64,000 bases of DNA from Verrucomicrobiota bacterium (GCA_023391285.1 JAEWBF010000034.1:1-64000); one strand, 5' to 3'. Counted from the first letter of the stretch, positions 47,225 through 56,606 are shown. The notes: generated from the sequence alone by a model not told the origin. Program-made: numbers and translations.

Positions 47225-49552
47225 TCAAGCCGCGCGGAAGGGGGCGGCGGAGCCTGACGGGGTGGGCGCGCCGGTGAGCCAGCGGCGAAAGGATTTAATC
47301 TCGGAGAGCGTGCCGGCGACCAGGACGTTGTCGCCCGCGTGGAGGCGTTCGAGTCCGGACGGGGCGATGATCTTTTCGCCGTTGCGCTCGATGCCAACGA
47401 CGCGCGTGCCGGTGAGTTGCGCGAGTTTGAGTTCCGCCAGGGTTTGGCCGGCATGCGAGCCGTCGGGAATGACGAAGGTCTCGAGAATAGAGCCGCGGAA
47501 TTCGTCAGCCTGGTTGGCCAGCCGGGTTTGGGTATCCAGCAGATGGTTACACGCGGCTGCGATTTGTTCGTCCTGGCCCATGAGCAGGAGCTTGTCGCCC
47601 GGGTAGACGCGCAAGTCGGGGCGGATGGCGGTGATGACGTGGCCGTTTCTTTCGAGTTCGAGGACGGCGCAGCCGAAGCGGGCGGGAATGGCGAGATCGA
47701 GCAGGGTGGTGCCGGCGTAGGCGGCGTTGTCGGGGATGACGCACTCGGTGAGGCGAACATCCCATTGCTCGAGATCCTGCTGGCGTTTGCCGCGAGCGGC
47801 GTCAGCGGCGGCGGCGCCGGGGCCGCGCGGATCCTCGGCGAGGACTTCGCGCATGGTGGTTTGCCACTCGCTGTGCCAGTAGATGAGTTTTCGGGAAAAG
47901 ATCGCCACGACGACGGCGGCGGCGATCGCGATCACGCCCCAGCCCCAGAGGCCAAGTTGATCGAACGGAACGAGGGCGTAGATCCAGACGCCGACGCCGA
48001 TCGTCATCAGGCCGATCAGGGCATTGCGCACCACGGGGGCGGGAAGGAGGCGAGAGGAGCCTGCGAGGCTCTCTGCCACGATCATTGCGATCGCGGCCAG
48101 GTTGCGCCAGATCGCGACGATCGGGATGAGCGCGATGATGGCGATGATGCTCCAGAAAATCCAACCCGAGACCTCGCGTTCGAGTCCGGCGGCGCCGCTG
48201 TAATCGTCGAGGAAATCGAGGAGTTGAGGTGAGAATACCATGACGCCCGTGACGAACAGCACTTCCACCCCGGTTTGAGCGAGGCGGCCGCGGACGAGTT
48301 TCCAGGCGATGGAGTTGGTTGGCTGGGACTGCACCTGCTGGATCCAGTTGTGATACGCGTCGAACGTTCGCTGCAACCAACGCGGTTCGACCCGCTCGCC
48401 GAAGCGTAGGATGGCGTCCGAATGGCGGTTGATGAGCGGCATGAGCAAGACCGTCAGGATCGAAGCGCCGACGGCGACGGGGTAGTAGCTCGCGGGCAGC
48501 ACCGTGGTGGAAACTCCAAGCTGCGCGATGATGAACGAAAATTCGCCCAGTGGGGTGAGTAGCAAACCGGAGCGTCGGGCTTCGCGCGGGCGCGCGCCGC
48601 AGATGATGAGAGCGGCGCCGGTGGCGATGGGCCGGAAGATCATCACGAACGCGACCAAGCCGACCACCATGGGCCAGACGGGCAGCACGAGCTTCAACTC
48701 GATCATCATGCCAATCGCGACGAAGAACACGCTGCTGAAGAGATCGCGCATGCCGGTGAAGGCTTTCTCGACGGCGGCGTATTGAGGAATCTCCGCGACG
48801 ATGGCGCCGAGGAGGAAGGCGCCGAGTGCGAGCGAGTAGCCGGCTTTGACGGCGATGAGCGCGAGAAGAAACAACACCCCGGCGACGATGATCGTTTGAA
48901 GTTCGGGATCTGCACGGGCTTCGAGACGCCGCAAGAGGCGCGGGACCATCAGCAAACCGGCGCTGACCAGGAGCACGACGAAGGCGCTCATGCCGGCGAC
49001 GACGCGGCTGACGCCGGCCTCTTCTCCCGTGCCGGTTTGCGAGCCAAGGACCGTCAGCATAACGACGGCGACGATGTCCTCGAGGACGGTGATGCTGAGA
49101 GCGACCTGGGCGAAGCGTTCGTGCGTGAGTTTGAGTTCGCCGACCACCTTGGCGATGACCGCGGAGCTGGAGACCATGAACATGGCGGCCATGAACGTGG
49201 CTTGAAGCGGGGACCAGCCGATGGCTTTGCCAAGCGCCTGGGTGAGCACGAGCATGAACACCGCTCCGACGCCGGTGGCGGCGAGAGTGGGCGCGCCGAT
49301 CCGGGCCATTTTACTGATGCTCAAACCCAGACCGATGCCGAACATCAGGAAGACGAGTCCAACCTGGGACAGCGTTTGAATGCGGTCGACGTCGCGGAGA
49401 AAGGAAAACGGAAGATTGTAAGGGCCGATCAGGGTGCCCGCGACCAGATAGCCGACGATGACGGACAGACCGAAGCGCCGGCAAATGGCGCCAGCGATGC
49501 CTGCGGCGAGCAGGACGATTGCGAGATCTTGGATCAGGCCGATTCCATCCAT
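47225..49552 (-). CDS. KefB/YbaL-like cation:proton antiporter with two TrkA_C domains
   Basis: The 775-residue membrane protein has an N-terminal sodium/hydrogen-exchanger domain of 12-13 helices (about residues 5-390; FGLSVIVGYLVAGTLIGPYN, SQVGLVFLMFGIGLGL, SSAVIAKVVGELKLTHERFA). A second membrane region of about four helices follows (about 430-560). The C-terminus carries two TrkA_C/RCK_C-type domains (GCAVLELERNGHVITAIRPD with LRVYPGDKLLLMGQ, and GTRVVGIERNGEKIIAPSGL with LHAGDNVLVAG). It probably exchanges potassium or sodium for protons under ligand control; there is no Rossmann RCK_N domain. The ATG at 49552 starts the first helix closely. Confidence 0.92.
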   Translation of the reverse strand: MDGIGLIQDLAIVLLAAGIAGAICRRFGLSVIVGYLVAGTLIGPYNLPFSFLRDVDRIQTLSQVGLVFLMFGIGLGLSISKMARIGAPTLAATGVGAVFMLVLTQALGKAIGWSPLQATFMAAMFMVSSSAVIAKVVGELKLTHERFAQVALSITVLEDIVAVVMLTVLGSQTGTGEEAGVSRVVAGMSAFVVLLVSAGLLMVPRLLRRLEARADPELQTIIVAGVLFLLALIAVKAGYSLALGAFLLGAIVAEIPQYAAVEKAFTGMRDLFSSVFFVAIGMMIELKLVLPVWPMVVGLVAFVMIFRPIATGAALIICGARPREARRSGLLLTPLGEFSFIIAQLGVSTTVLPASYYPVAVGASILTVLLMPLINRHSDAILRFGERVEPRWLQRTFDAYHNWIQQVQSQPTNSIAWKLVRGRLAQTGVEVLFVTGVMVFSPQLLDFLDDYSGAAGLEREVSGWIFWSIIAIIALIPIVAIWRNLAAIAMIVAESLAGSSRLLPAPVVRNALIGLMTIGVGVWIYALVPFDQLGLWGWGVIAIAAAVVVAIFSRKLIYWHSEWQTTMREVLAEDPRGPGAAAADAARGKRQQDLEQWDVRLTECVIPDNAAYAGTTLLDLAIPARFGCAVLELERNGHVITAIRPDLRVYPGDKLLLMGQDEQIAAACNHLLDTQTRLANQADEFRGSILETFVIPDGSHAGQTLAELKLAQLTGTRVVGIERNGEKIIAPSGLERLHAGDNVLVAGTLSEIKSFRRWLTGAPTPSGSAAPFRAA

Positions 49553-49694
49553 GAGTGGCGTTGCCGCGGGCCGACATGGCGAGCGCGGTGCCGTTACCAT
49601 TTCGGGCGATTTATTGGTGTCCAGCCTGCATCAGGGATTTGGCGGAGATTTGCGCGGGTGAAAGGCGACGAATCGATTCGCGGGAGGTAACGAA

Positions 49695-49722
49695 ACAGGC
49701 CGCCGGCGGACCGGCGGCCTGT
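49695..49722. terminator. 12-bp perfect hairpin after the xylanase gene
   Basis: ACAGGCCGCCGG and CCGGCGGCCTGT pair perfectly around CGGA. It lies 27 bases after the xylanase stop on the minus strand, followed there by GTTTCGTTACC. The tail is weak, but the position suits a terminator. Confidence 0.7.
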
Positions 49723-49749
49723 GGTGGGAAAACGCTGCCCGGGGATTCC

Positions 49750-52700
49750 TTACTTGAGGATCAGAGCGCCGAATTGTGACGGGTCTTGATAGGCGTTGCC
49801 GGAAACATCGTTCCAAGTGGCGACACTCGTGCGCGCGCCGTTGCCGCTGCCGTCGTCGTTGACTTGGAAGTCGAAGCCCAGGATCGAGCCACGCTTCGTC
49901 TCCGCGGAGTCGATACGGATCGCAGCCTCGACGACATAGCCGCCGCTCACACGGCGCGTGGCGCTGGTGATGTCGGCTGCGGACGTAGAGCCGCCGACGG
50001 AGACCTCGTTGTCGAAGTTCACCCGATACTGCGAGTCGTCGGCCTGGTAGGCCCTTGTCTGGGCGTTGTTGGGATCAACGAAGATCTCGACCGAGTCTTC
50101 TTCCCAAGGGTTAGAACTCGCTTTGCTCAGCGTGGGGTCGGCGACGGTGGCGTAGACGTAGAGGTAGCCGGCGTCCCAGAGCAGTTTCACTTTCGCCTTG
50201 GCGCCGGCCGTGCCGAACGCGAAGCGCTGGGTGGTGATCTCGGTGGCGTTTTTCCAGAGCTTATCCTCCTGGCCGTCGATCGTGGGCCGGCCGCGGCTGA
50301 CCTGGACGACGAGTTTCTCCGGACGCAAGTGGAGCGTGCCGAGGGCGGCTTCGTCGGTGTCTTGTTGATGGCGGGTGTCGCTCCAGGATTGTTTGCGGCC
50401 GGTGGCGCCATCGGTGACGCGGATATCGAAGAGCAATTCCCCGCCGATGCTGAGGGCCGGCGAAACGGGAATGCTGGCGATGACCGCGTAGCCTGTGGCG
50501 GTGGGAAGCGTAAGGGCTTCGGCGCCGTTCGTGCGTTGGAGCCCGAGCTTCGAGAATGCGAAACGCTGGCCGCCTGCGAGGAAGATTTCGACGGAGTCGT
50601 TGCGCAGCCGGGTGGCGTCGGTGACCTCGACCAGCACGTAGAGATCACGCGCGCTCCAAAGTGCGCGGAACTGACCCCACGAGGCGGCGCCGTTGCCGGG
50701 GTTGAGCGGAGTGGGGGCGATGGCCGCCCACGCTTCCAGGTTGTTGATGATGCCGCGAGACGGACGCTGCGTGATATTGAGTGACTGCGGCAGCACGGGG
50801 AGTTGCGAAGGATCAACGATGCCCCAGTAAGCGGGCTTGGCCTGGAGGCGCTCGTCGAAGAGCAGCGGCTTGTCGTCGCGCGCGATCGGGAAGGTTTTCA
50901 ACCAGGTGTTGTCGTCAGCCATGCCCCAGAGCGTGACGGAGCTGATCTGGCTGCTCTTGGCGCGGAACAGGTTGAACAGGTCGCGGTAGCGATAGCCCTG
51001 GAGGACGAGGGTTTCTTCGCTAACGGGCGACGTGTCGCTGTCGTTTGAATACGCGCTGATATCGAGCTCGGTGATTTGGTTGTCGACGCCGAGGGTGGTG
51101 AAGGTGTCGAGGCTCGTCGCGATTTCGGTGAGCGAAGGCCAGCCGATGCGGATGTGGGTTTGATGGCCGACGCCGTCGACGCGCACGTTGCGCTGCAGGA
51201 GCCCTTCGACGACGTTCTTCAACGCGGCGAGCTTGGCGGGCTCGTGGGTGTTGTAGTCGTTGATGAAGAGGCTGCCGGCGCCGTTCAGGATTTCGTCGGC
51301 GAATTGGAACGCGAAATCGATGAACTCGGGGCCGACGATCTGGAGCCACGGGCTGTTGCGCAGGCCGTTGGGACCGGAAGGATCGATGACTTCGTTGACG
51401 ACATCCCAGTCGTTCACGACATCGGCGTAGCGTGCGACGACGGCGTGGATGTGAGTGCGCATGCGCTGAATGAGCAGGTCGCGATGGGCGGGGTTGCCCG
51501 GCTGGAGCGGATTGCCCGCGGTATCGCGGAAGACCCAGGCGGGGGTTTGGTTGTGCCAGAGGAGCGTGTGGCCGCGCATCTTCAGGCCATGGGTGCGAGC
51601 GAAGTTGGCGATCGCATCGGCGCGGGCCCAAGTGAACGAGCCTTCGACCGGTTGCAGCGCATCCCATTTCATCTCGTTGCCCGCGACGAGGGTGTTGAAA
51701 TGCAGCAGGAGGAGTTCGGCGTGTGCGCCGTTGAGTTCGGCGACGGAAACGGCGGCGCCGACGTCGAAGTAAGGCGCGAGCACTTCGTGGACCGAAGGAA
51801 GATCCTGAATTTCGGGAGGCTCGATGAAGTCGAGGATGAAGTCGTCGATGTAGAACGACGGCGTGCCGTCGGCGGTTTCGACGTAGAGTTGAAGCTGCGA
51901 CGCATCGATGCCGAACGTGTAGAGCGTGGAGAGATCGACCCACGCGGAATCGGTGACGGGCGTGTTGCCGATCACCGTGTGGAAGCTCGTGGCGCCGTTG
52001 AAGTCAGCTTGGAGGCTCACGCGGAAAGACGTGGCGGGTTCGCCGGGTGCGAGGCGGACGCGGACGCCGATCGCGTATTGGTAACCCTTGGACAGCTTGC
52101 CGAGGACGTTGATGGTTGGACCCTGCCATGACGCGGTGCGGCCGGTGACTTTGAGGCTGTAGATGCCGCTCGCGGCGACTTCGGTGGTCGGAGTCAGCGT
52201 GACGGGACCGCGGGGATTCCAGCCTTCGGCGGTGCCGGTTTCAAAGTCGGTGGCGAGGCCCGACGTATCGGGCGGGGGCGGCTCGACGTTGCCGGGACCG
52301 ACGATGGTGAAATCGTCGAGATAATAGGCGGCCGTGGCGTCGTCGCTTTCGAGATAGAGCGTGAGGTTGTCGTTGGTGGCGGAGGTGAAACTGAACGTTC
52401 CCTGAAGCTGAACCCAGGCGCCATCGGTCGTGGCGACGGGCGGGTTGATTTGAACGTAGGAGTTGGATGCCGCGCCGGCGGCGCGCATTTCGACGGTGAA
52501 CTTCAGATTGCTCGCGGGCTGACCGGCAGCGAGGCGGACCCAACCGGAGATCGTGTAAGTGGTGTTGGCGGTGAGCAGCGGGCGGAGGTCGAGCGCGGGG
52601 CCTTGCCAGGTGGCGGTGCGACCCGTGGTTTTCAAACTGCTGGCGCCGGTGCGGGCGACGTCGGATGAACTTGCGAGCGTGACGGGGCCGCGTGCGGTCC

Positions 52701-53340
52701 AAGTATCAGTGCCGGATTCGAAACCGTGCGCGACGACAGTTCCGGCGGGCGGCGGAGCGTCGGGGCCAGTGATCGTGAAGTCGTCCAGATAGTAAACGGC
52801 GGATGCATCGTCGCTTTCGAGGTAGAGCGTGAGGTTGTCATTGGAAGCGGAAGCAAAACTGAAGTTGCCCTGAAGCTGAACCCAGCCGGCGTCGGTAACG
52901 GGCACCGGACTATTGATTTGAACGTAGCTATTGCTGGCGGCGCCGGTGGCGCGGATCTCGACGGTGAACTTGAGGTTGCTCGCCGCTTGGCCGGCGGCGA
53001 GCCGCACCCAGCCGGAAATCTCGTAGGTGGTGTTGGCCGACAGCGTGGTCCGGAGATCACGGGCGGGACCGTTCCACGTCGCGGTGCGGCCGGCGGTTTT
53101 CAGGCTGCGTGCGCCGCTGCGCGCAGCTTCGGTGGTGCTGGTGAGCGTGACGGAGCCGCGCGGGGCCCAACCTTGCGTGGTGCCGTCTTCGAAATCGTTG
53201 GCGACGATTTCGGCGGCCGTTGACGCGGAGCAGAGTGCGAGCGCGGCGACAATCGAGCTGAGGCAGTGGGAGACGCGGAAGAACCGTGGGCGCGAGCAAG
53301 CAAAGCGCGCGCAGCCGACGGCGGCGAACAGGTGAATCAT
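49750..53340 (-). CDS. Secreted modular GH10 xylanase: three CBM22, GH10, two CBM9-like domains
   Basis: The 1196-residue enzyme has a signal peptide (about residues 20-43, ending ASTAAE). Three carbohydrate-binding modules of CBM22 type follow (about 45-190, 200-350, 365-510; each has FE.GT...W..RG.VTL and a 'SG..SLK..GRTA.W.GP' stretch). The GH10 barrel spans about 520-860 with acid/base Glu in DVVNEV (about 649) and nucleophile Glu in ITELDIS (about 757). Two CBM9-like domains end the protein (about 880-1190). The architecture matches thermophilic XynA-type xylanases with one extra CBM22. It cleaves beta-1,4-xylan outside the cell. The terminator lies at 49695. Confidence 0.93.
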   Translation of the reverse strand: MIHLFAAVGCARFACSRPRFFRVSHCLSSIVAALALCSASTAAEIVANDFEDGTTQGWAPRGSVTLTSTTEAARSGARSLKTAGRTATWNGPARDLRTTLSANTTYEISGWVRLAAGQAASNLKFTVEIRATGAASNSYVQINSPVPVTDAGWVQLQGNFSFASASNDNLTLYLESDDASAVYYLDDFTITGPDAPPPAGTVVAHGFESGTDTWTARGPVTLASSSDVARTGASSLKTTGRTATWQGPALDLRPLLTANTTYTISGWVRLAAGQPASNLKFTVEMRAAGAASNSYVQINPPVATTDGAWVQLQGTFSFTSATNDNLTLYLESDDATAAYYLDDFTIVGPGNVEPPPPDTSGLATDFETGTAEGWNPRGPVTLTPTTEVAASGIYSLKVTGRTASWQGPTINVLGKLSKGYQYAIGVRVRLAPGEPATSFRVSLQADFNGATSFHTVIGNTPVTDSAWVDLSTLYTFGIDASQLQLYVETADGTPSFYIDDFILDFIEPPEIQDLPSVHEVLAPYFDVGAAVSVAELNGAHAELLLLHFNTLVAGNEMKWDALQPVEGSFTWARADAIANFARTHGLKMRGHTLLWHNQTPAWVFRDTAGNPLQPGNPAHRDLLIQRMRTHIHAVVARYADVVNDWDVVNEVIDPSGPNGLRNSPWLQIVGPEFIDFAFQFADEILNGAGSLFINDYNTHEPAKLAALKNVVEGLLQRNVRVDGVGHQTHIRIGWPSLTEIATSLDTFTTLGVDNQITELDISAYSNDSDTSPVSEETLVLQGYRYRDLFNLFRAKSSQISSVTLWGMADDNTWLKTFPIARDDKPLLFDERLQAKPAYWGIVDPSQLPVLPQSLNITQRPSRGIINNLEAWAAIAPTPLNPGNGAASWGQFRALWSARDLYVLVEVTDATRLRNDSVEIFLAGGQRFAFSKLGLQRTNGAEALTLPTATGYAVIASIPVSPALSIGGELLFDIRVTDGATGRKQSWSDTRHQQDTDEAALGTLHLRPEKLVVQVSRGRPTIDGQEDKLWKNATEITTQRFAFGTAGAKAKVKLLWDAGYLYVYATVADPTLSKASSNPWEEDSVEIFVDPNNAQTRAYQADDSQYRVNFDNEVSVGGSTSAADITSATRRVSGGYVVEAAIRIDSAETKRGSILGFDFQVNDDGSGNGARTSVATWNDVSGNAYQDPSQFGALILK
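52194..53220 (-). repeat. Recently duplicated CBM22 coding segments within the xylanase gene
   Basis: The segments near 52290-52590 and 52760-53060 are closely similar at the DNA level, with long identical stretches such as TCGTCGCTTTCGAG and TGAAGCTGAACCCA. They encode CBM22 modules 2 and 1, which keep the same order of motifs. The third module (about 51810-52190) is more diverged. This points to a recent internal duplication. Confidence 0.7.
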
Positions 53341-53955
53341 GGTGGGGTAGTTTTGGAGTAGGGAGAGGACGACCGCCGGAGGAGAGACGAGGGTGAAGAC
53401 AGGGCGGCGGTCGTGGCGGTATTGGGGCGCGGCACGTTCCTGCGGAAAAATCCGCCAGCAAATGGACGCAGATGCTAATTTTAGAATCTGGCGGGGCGGT
53501 AGGTCGCGCGTGTTGAATGAGCGAGAGTTACGAGGACGTAGGGAAAAATCCGAACTCGCCGCCGCTGCGGCAGCAAGGCGCTTGGTGCGTGGACTCCATT
53601 CGCTGACGCGATGCGGGTGTTGCAGCAGTTTGCGGCGGTTGATGTGAGTGCGAAGGGCGGATGGCTCGGAAACTATCGCCGGTGGCTTGACAGAACGACG
53701 CGGGAGACAATTGGTGTGCGTGCACTGTCATGAAAGCCGTCATCAACACGTCCCGTTTGTTTGGAGTCTTGATGCGTGCGGTCTGCCCTACGTGGGCGGA
53801 GCCCGCTGACTAAGAGCGACCCCACACGGGGCGTCGAAGTCCCCGAGCTCCGTCGATCTTGAAGCAGACGATGTCTGCTCGCGCGCCATGTTTGGCATGG
53901 CCGTTTCACCCCGGACGTCGCGAATGCGGCGAAACCTCAACCCCGAAAAAACGAC
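53341..53955. other. 615-bp intergenic region without a supported gene
   Basis: The stretch separates the xylanase start (minus) from the cupin start (plus). A TTGACA is present at 53687-53692, but no good -10 box stands at the right distance. A 27-codon frame from ATG 53716 (MKAVINTSRLFGVLMRAVCP) lacks support. CTGCCCTACGTGGGC near 53790 resembles a dispersed hairpin flank. Other frames in the region are arginine/proline-rich shadows. Confidence 0.4.
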
Positions 53956-54309
53956 ATGAAACCCCTTATCACCCTTGATCCTCCTCACACCGCACACGTT
54001 CGCAGCATTCTGGCGAAGAACGGATACACGTGCGCGATTGTTTCCCTCGAGCCTGGTGGGCCGTTGGCGATCGAGCGTTCTCTGCGCGGCGAAGAGCATC
54101 TCCTCTACGTGCTGGAGGGCAGTCTCACCGTGCGTGCCGACGATTTGAATACGATCGTCGCGAAGAACGAAGCTCACCTGCTGCCGAACGACGTCGAGTG
54201 CACGATCGAGGCCGCGGAAGAGCGGCCGGCGAAATTCCTGCGCGTCGATGTGCCGCCGCGGCAAGTCGTGGACGCACCTCTTTACACGTTGGAGGCGGAA
54301 CGCAGCTAA
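53956..54309 (+). CDS. Small cupin-domain protein
   Basis: The 117-residue protein is a single cupin barrel: AIVSLEPGGPLAIERSLRGE, EEHLLYVLEGSLTVRADDLN and KNEAHLLPNDVECTIEAAEE. The usual metal-binding His residues of motif 1 are mostly absent (only one His in GEEHLLYVLEG), so it may be a binding or sensor cupin rather than a dioxygenase. It is cytoplasmic and of normal length. The Rnk-like gene follows after 68 bases. Confidence 0.85.
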   Translation: MKPLITLDPPHTAHVRSILAKNGYTCAIVSLEPGGPLAIERSLRGEEHLLYVLEGSLTVRADDLNTIVAKNEAHLLPNDVECTIEAAEERPAKFLRVDVPPRQVVDAPLYTLEAERS

Positions 54310-54377
54310 CGTTGCGCCCTCCTCTGGCACCTGCCCAACCCATTCATCAACCAGCTCGACTGCCAACCCAACCCTCC

Positions 54378-54779
54378 ATGAACGACCGACCCATTTACAT
54401 CGCGAACGACGATCACGCCAAGCTCCGCCTGCTGCTCGATTCGCTTGGCGCCTCCAGCCGCAGTCCCGCGGTGCAAAAGCTTCGCGGCGAACTCGATCGC
54501 GCCGTCGTGCTCGACGGCAATGCCGTGCCGCCGAACGTCGTGACGTTGAACGCGAAGTTTGAAATCGAAGACCTGGCGACGGGCGAAGTGGACGCTTACA
54601 CGTTGGTGTTCCCGGACCGGGCAAACGTCGATCAGCAGATGCTTTCGGTGCTCGCGCCGATCGGGACGGCGGTCCTCGGCTATCGTGAAGGCGATGAAGT
54701 CGAGTGGGCGACTCCGGGCGGCATGCGGCGGTTCCGCATCCGGCGCGTGACGCGGCCGGAAGTGGCGGTAGCCGGCTAA
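54378..54779 (+). CDS. rnk: Rnk-like nucleoside-diphosphate-kinase regulator / GreA-GreB C-terminal-fold protein
   Basis: The 133-residue protein begins MNDRPIYIANDDHAKLRLLL. A short N-terminal coiled coil is followed by the GreA/GreB C-terminal (FKBP-like) domain: VPPNVVTLNAKFEIEDLATG, DAYTLVFPDRANVDQQMLSV and LAPIGTAVLGYREGDEVEWA. This order is that of Rnk, which binds RNA polymerase near the secondary channel without the long Gre coiled coil. The ATG at 54378 gives a start typical of Rnk. It lies between the cupin and aldo/keto-reductase-like genes, same strand. Confidence 0.88.
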   Translation: MNDRPIYIANDDHAKLRLLLDSLGASSRSPAVQKLRGELDRAVVLDGNAVPPNVVTLNAKFEIEDLATGEVDAYTLVFPDRANVDQQMLSVLAPIGTAVLGYREGDEVEWATPGGMRRFRIRRVTRPEVAVAG

Positions 54780-54911
54780 GATTCGCGGGCACCGAGCGCC
54801 CGCTGTTGGAGAATTATCGTGGGCGGTCCGGCTATCCGGGCCGCTCCTGGTGGCGTCTGCCCAGACGCGATCAAAAACCCCGGCGCCTCGTCGCGCCACG
54901 CATCCCCAAAA

Positions 54912-55934
54912 ATGATACAAAAACGACACTTGGGCCGGACCGGTTTGCGCGTCTCGGAACTTTGCCTCGGCACCTTGAACTTCGGTTGGAAGACGGACGA
55001 CGCGGCGTCGTTGGCCATTCTCGACGCGTTCCATGAGGCGGGCGGAACGTTTCTGCAAGCGACGGCCGTTTCGCCGTCGATCGCCCTTCCGTCGGTTTCG
55101 ACGAACTACTCGGAAGAAGTGATTGGCAAGTGGTGGACCTCCCGCGGTGTGGAGCGGCGGGACCTGGTGCTTGCGACGAGAATCGACGTGCGGCGCACGC
55201 GCACGCCGGGCGAGAGATTGACGGATGTCGTCTGCGCGAGGGTGCGCGAATCCATGCGTCGCCTGCAGACGGATTATCTCGATTTGTTGGTGTTGGAGTG
55301 GAGCGAAGACCTGCTGCCGATTGGCGAAGCGTTGGAGGCGTTTGGCGCGGTGGTGCATTCTTGTCATGTGCGGTATCTCGCGACGGCGAACTTTCCCGCG
55401 TGGCGCGTGATGGACTGCGTGTCGCGAGCGTTTCAGCGCAACGCGTGTCGGATGGAAGCGTTGCAGGCGGAGTATTCGCTGATGACGCGGGCGCGTTTCG
55501 AGCCCGAGGTGATGCGGCTGTGCGAGGAGCTCAAGCTGGGCTTCCTGGCGACGCTGCCATTGGCGGGCGGCTTTTTGACGCGGCGAGCTCCCGGGGTGTT
55601 TGGTTCGTTGGGCGGGCGCGAGTGGGTGCCCCAGCGTTTTGATTATGCTTATGGCGACGCGGCGCTCGGTGCGCTCGAGGCGGTGGCGGTGCGGCATGGA
55701 GCCACGCCCGCACAAGTGGCCCTTGCGTGGGTGCTGGCCAATCCGACTGTGGCGTCGGCGGTGGTCGGGGTGCGGTCGGTGACGGAGTTGCGCGAACTGG
55801 TGCAGGCGAGCGAACTCGAACTTGCGTCAGCGGAGCTCGAGGAACTCGCGAATGCCACGGCGGCGGAGGCTGTATTTATCCCACCACCGTCCGTAGGCCG
55901 TGAAGCTCGAGTTCCGAGCCCAAGCGGTGTTTGA
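54912..55934 (+). CDS. Aldo/keto-reductase-family protein lacking the catalytic tetrad
   Basis: The 340-residue protein has the aldo/keto reductase (beta/alpha)8 fold: IQKRHLGRTGLRVSELCLGT at the start, ESMRRLQTDYLDLLVLEWSE, VRYLATANFPAW and AQVALAWVLANPTVASAVVG near the end. By alignment to the canonical pattern the tetrad is replaced: Asp by Gln49, Tyr by Ser54, Lys by Arg90 and His by Glu129. NADPH-dependent carbonyl reduction is therefore unlikely; a binding, regulatory or altered catalytic role is possible. It is convergent with the NarL-type regulator gene and a terminator lies between them. Confidence 0.9.
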   Translation: MIQKRHLGRTGLRVSELCLGTLNFGWKTDDAASLAILDAFHEAGGTFLQATAVSPSIALPSVSTNYSEEVIGKWWTSRGVERRDLVLATRIDVRRTRTPGERLTDVVCARVRESMRRLQTDYLDLLVLEWSEDLLPIGEALEAFGAVVHSCHVRYLATANFPAWRVMDCVSRAFQRNACRMEALQAEYSLMTRARFEPEVMRLCEELKLGFLATLPLAGGFLTRRAPGVFGSLGGREWVPQRFDYAYGDAALGALEAVAVRHGATPAQVALAWVLANPTVASAVVGVRSVTELRELVQASELELASAELEELANATAAEAVFIPPPSVGREARVPSPSGV

Positions 55935-55941
55935 AACGAGG

Positions 55942-55968
55942 AGTGCCGCCGTTGGGCGCGGCGGCGCT
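55942..55968. terminator. Hairpin between convergent genes
   Basis: AGTGCCGCCG and CGGCGGCGCT form a 10-bp stem with one T-G pair and a seven-base loop. It lies seven bases after the aldo/keto-reductase-like stop on the plus strand and touches the regulator's TAA stop on the minus strand, so it can serve both. Confidence 0.65.
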
Positions 55969-56606
55969 TATTCGAGCTGGATGATACCGCGTTTCACGGC
56001 GGCAAGAATCGCTTGAGTGCGGTCGCTGACGCGGAGCTTGGAAAGGATGTTGGTGACGTGGATCTTGATGGTGCCTTCGACAACGTGCAGCTCGGCGCCG
56101 ATCTCCTTGTTGCTGAGGCCGCGCGCGACAAGTTGAAGGACTTCGATCTCGCGTGACGAGAGCTGTGAAAGCACGCGGCCGTTCATGCGGGTCGCGATTT
56201 CCGGGGGAAGATACTGTTCGCCTTGATGGACCTTGCGGATGGCCTCGAGCAGTCGGTCGAGCGCCATTTCTTTGACGACGAAGCCCGACGCGCCGGCGCG
56301 GAGGGCGCGATAGACTTCGTCGCCGCTGGCGTAGTTGCTGAAAACGAGGATGCGGATATCGCCGAATTCCTGCCGCAAAGCCGTAATGGTTTCGAAGCCG
56401 CTCATGCCCTGCATGCGAAGATCGAGCACGACGACGTCGGGGCGATGCTGGCGAAATGCGACGATCGCGTCGGCGCCGTTTTCGGCGTCGGCCACCACCT
56501 CCATATCGGGCTCGCCGCTGGCGGCGGTCATCAACCCCATGCGCAGGACGATGTGATCGTCGACGAGGAGGATGCGGATTTTTTCAGGATGCGTCGTGGC
56601 TTGCAT
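55968..56606 (-). CDS. NarL/LuxR-family response regulator
   Basis: The 212-residue protein has a receiver domain with phosphoacceptor Asp62 in VVVLDLRMQGMSG, the conserved Thr/Ser region ILVFSNYASGDE and Lys in GFVVKEMA. The C-terminal LuxR HTH (about residues 150-205) has LSSREIEVLQLVARGLSNKE, then IGAELHVVEGTIKIHVTNIL. It activates transcription when phosphorylated by the upstream sensor kinase. Its start lies inside the 3' end of the kinase gene (23-bp overlap), so the two are translationally coupled. The open frame extends further upstream within the kinase gene, out of frame with it, and was not used. Confidence 0.95.
   Translation of the reverse strand: MQATTHPEKIRILLVDDHIVLRMGLMTAASGEPDMEVVADAENGADAIVAFRQHRPDVVVLDLRMQGMSGFETITALRQEFGDIRILVFSNYASGDEVYRALRAGASGFVVKEMALDRLLEAIRKVHQGEQYLPPEIATRMNGRVLSQLSSREIEVLQLVARGLSNKEIGAELHVVEGTIKIHVTNILSKLRVSDRTQAILAAVKRGIIQLE

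Noticed and set aside
53788..54792. A 334-codon minus-strand frame over the cupin and Rnk-like genes
   Set aside because: Arg/Pro-rich shadow; the plus strand encodes two well-formed small proteins of known families.
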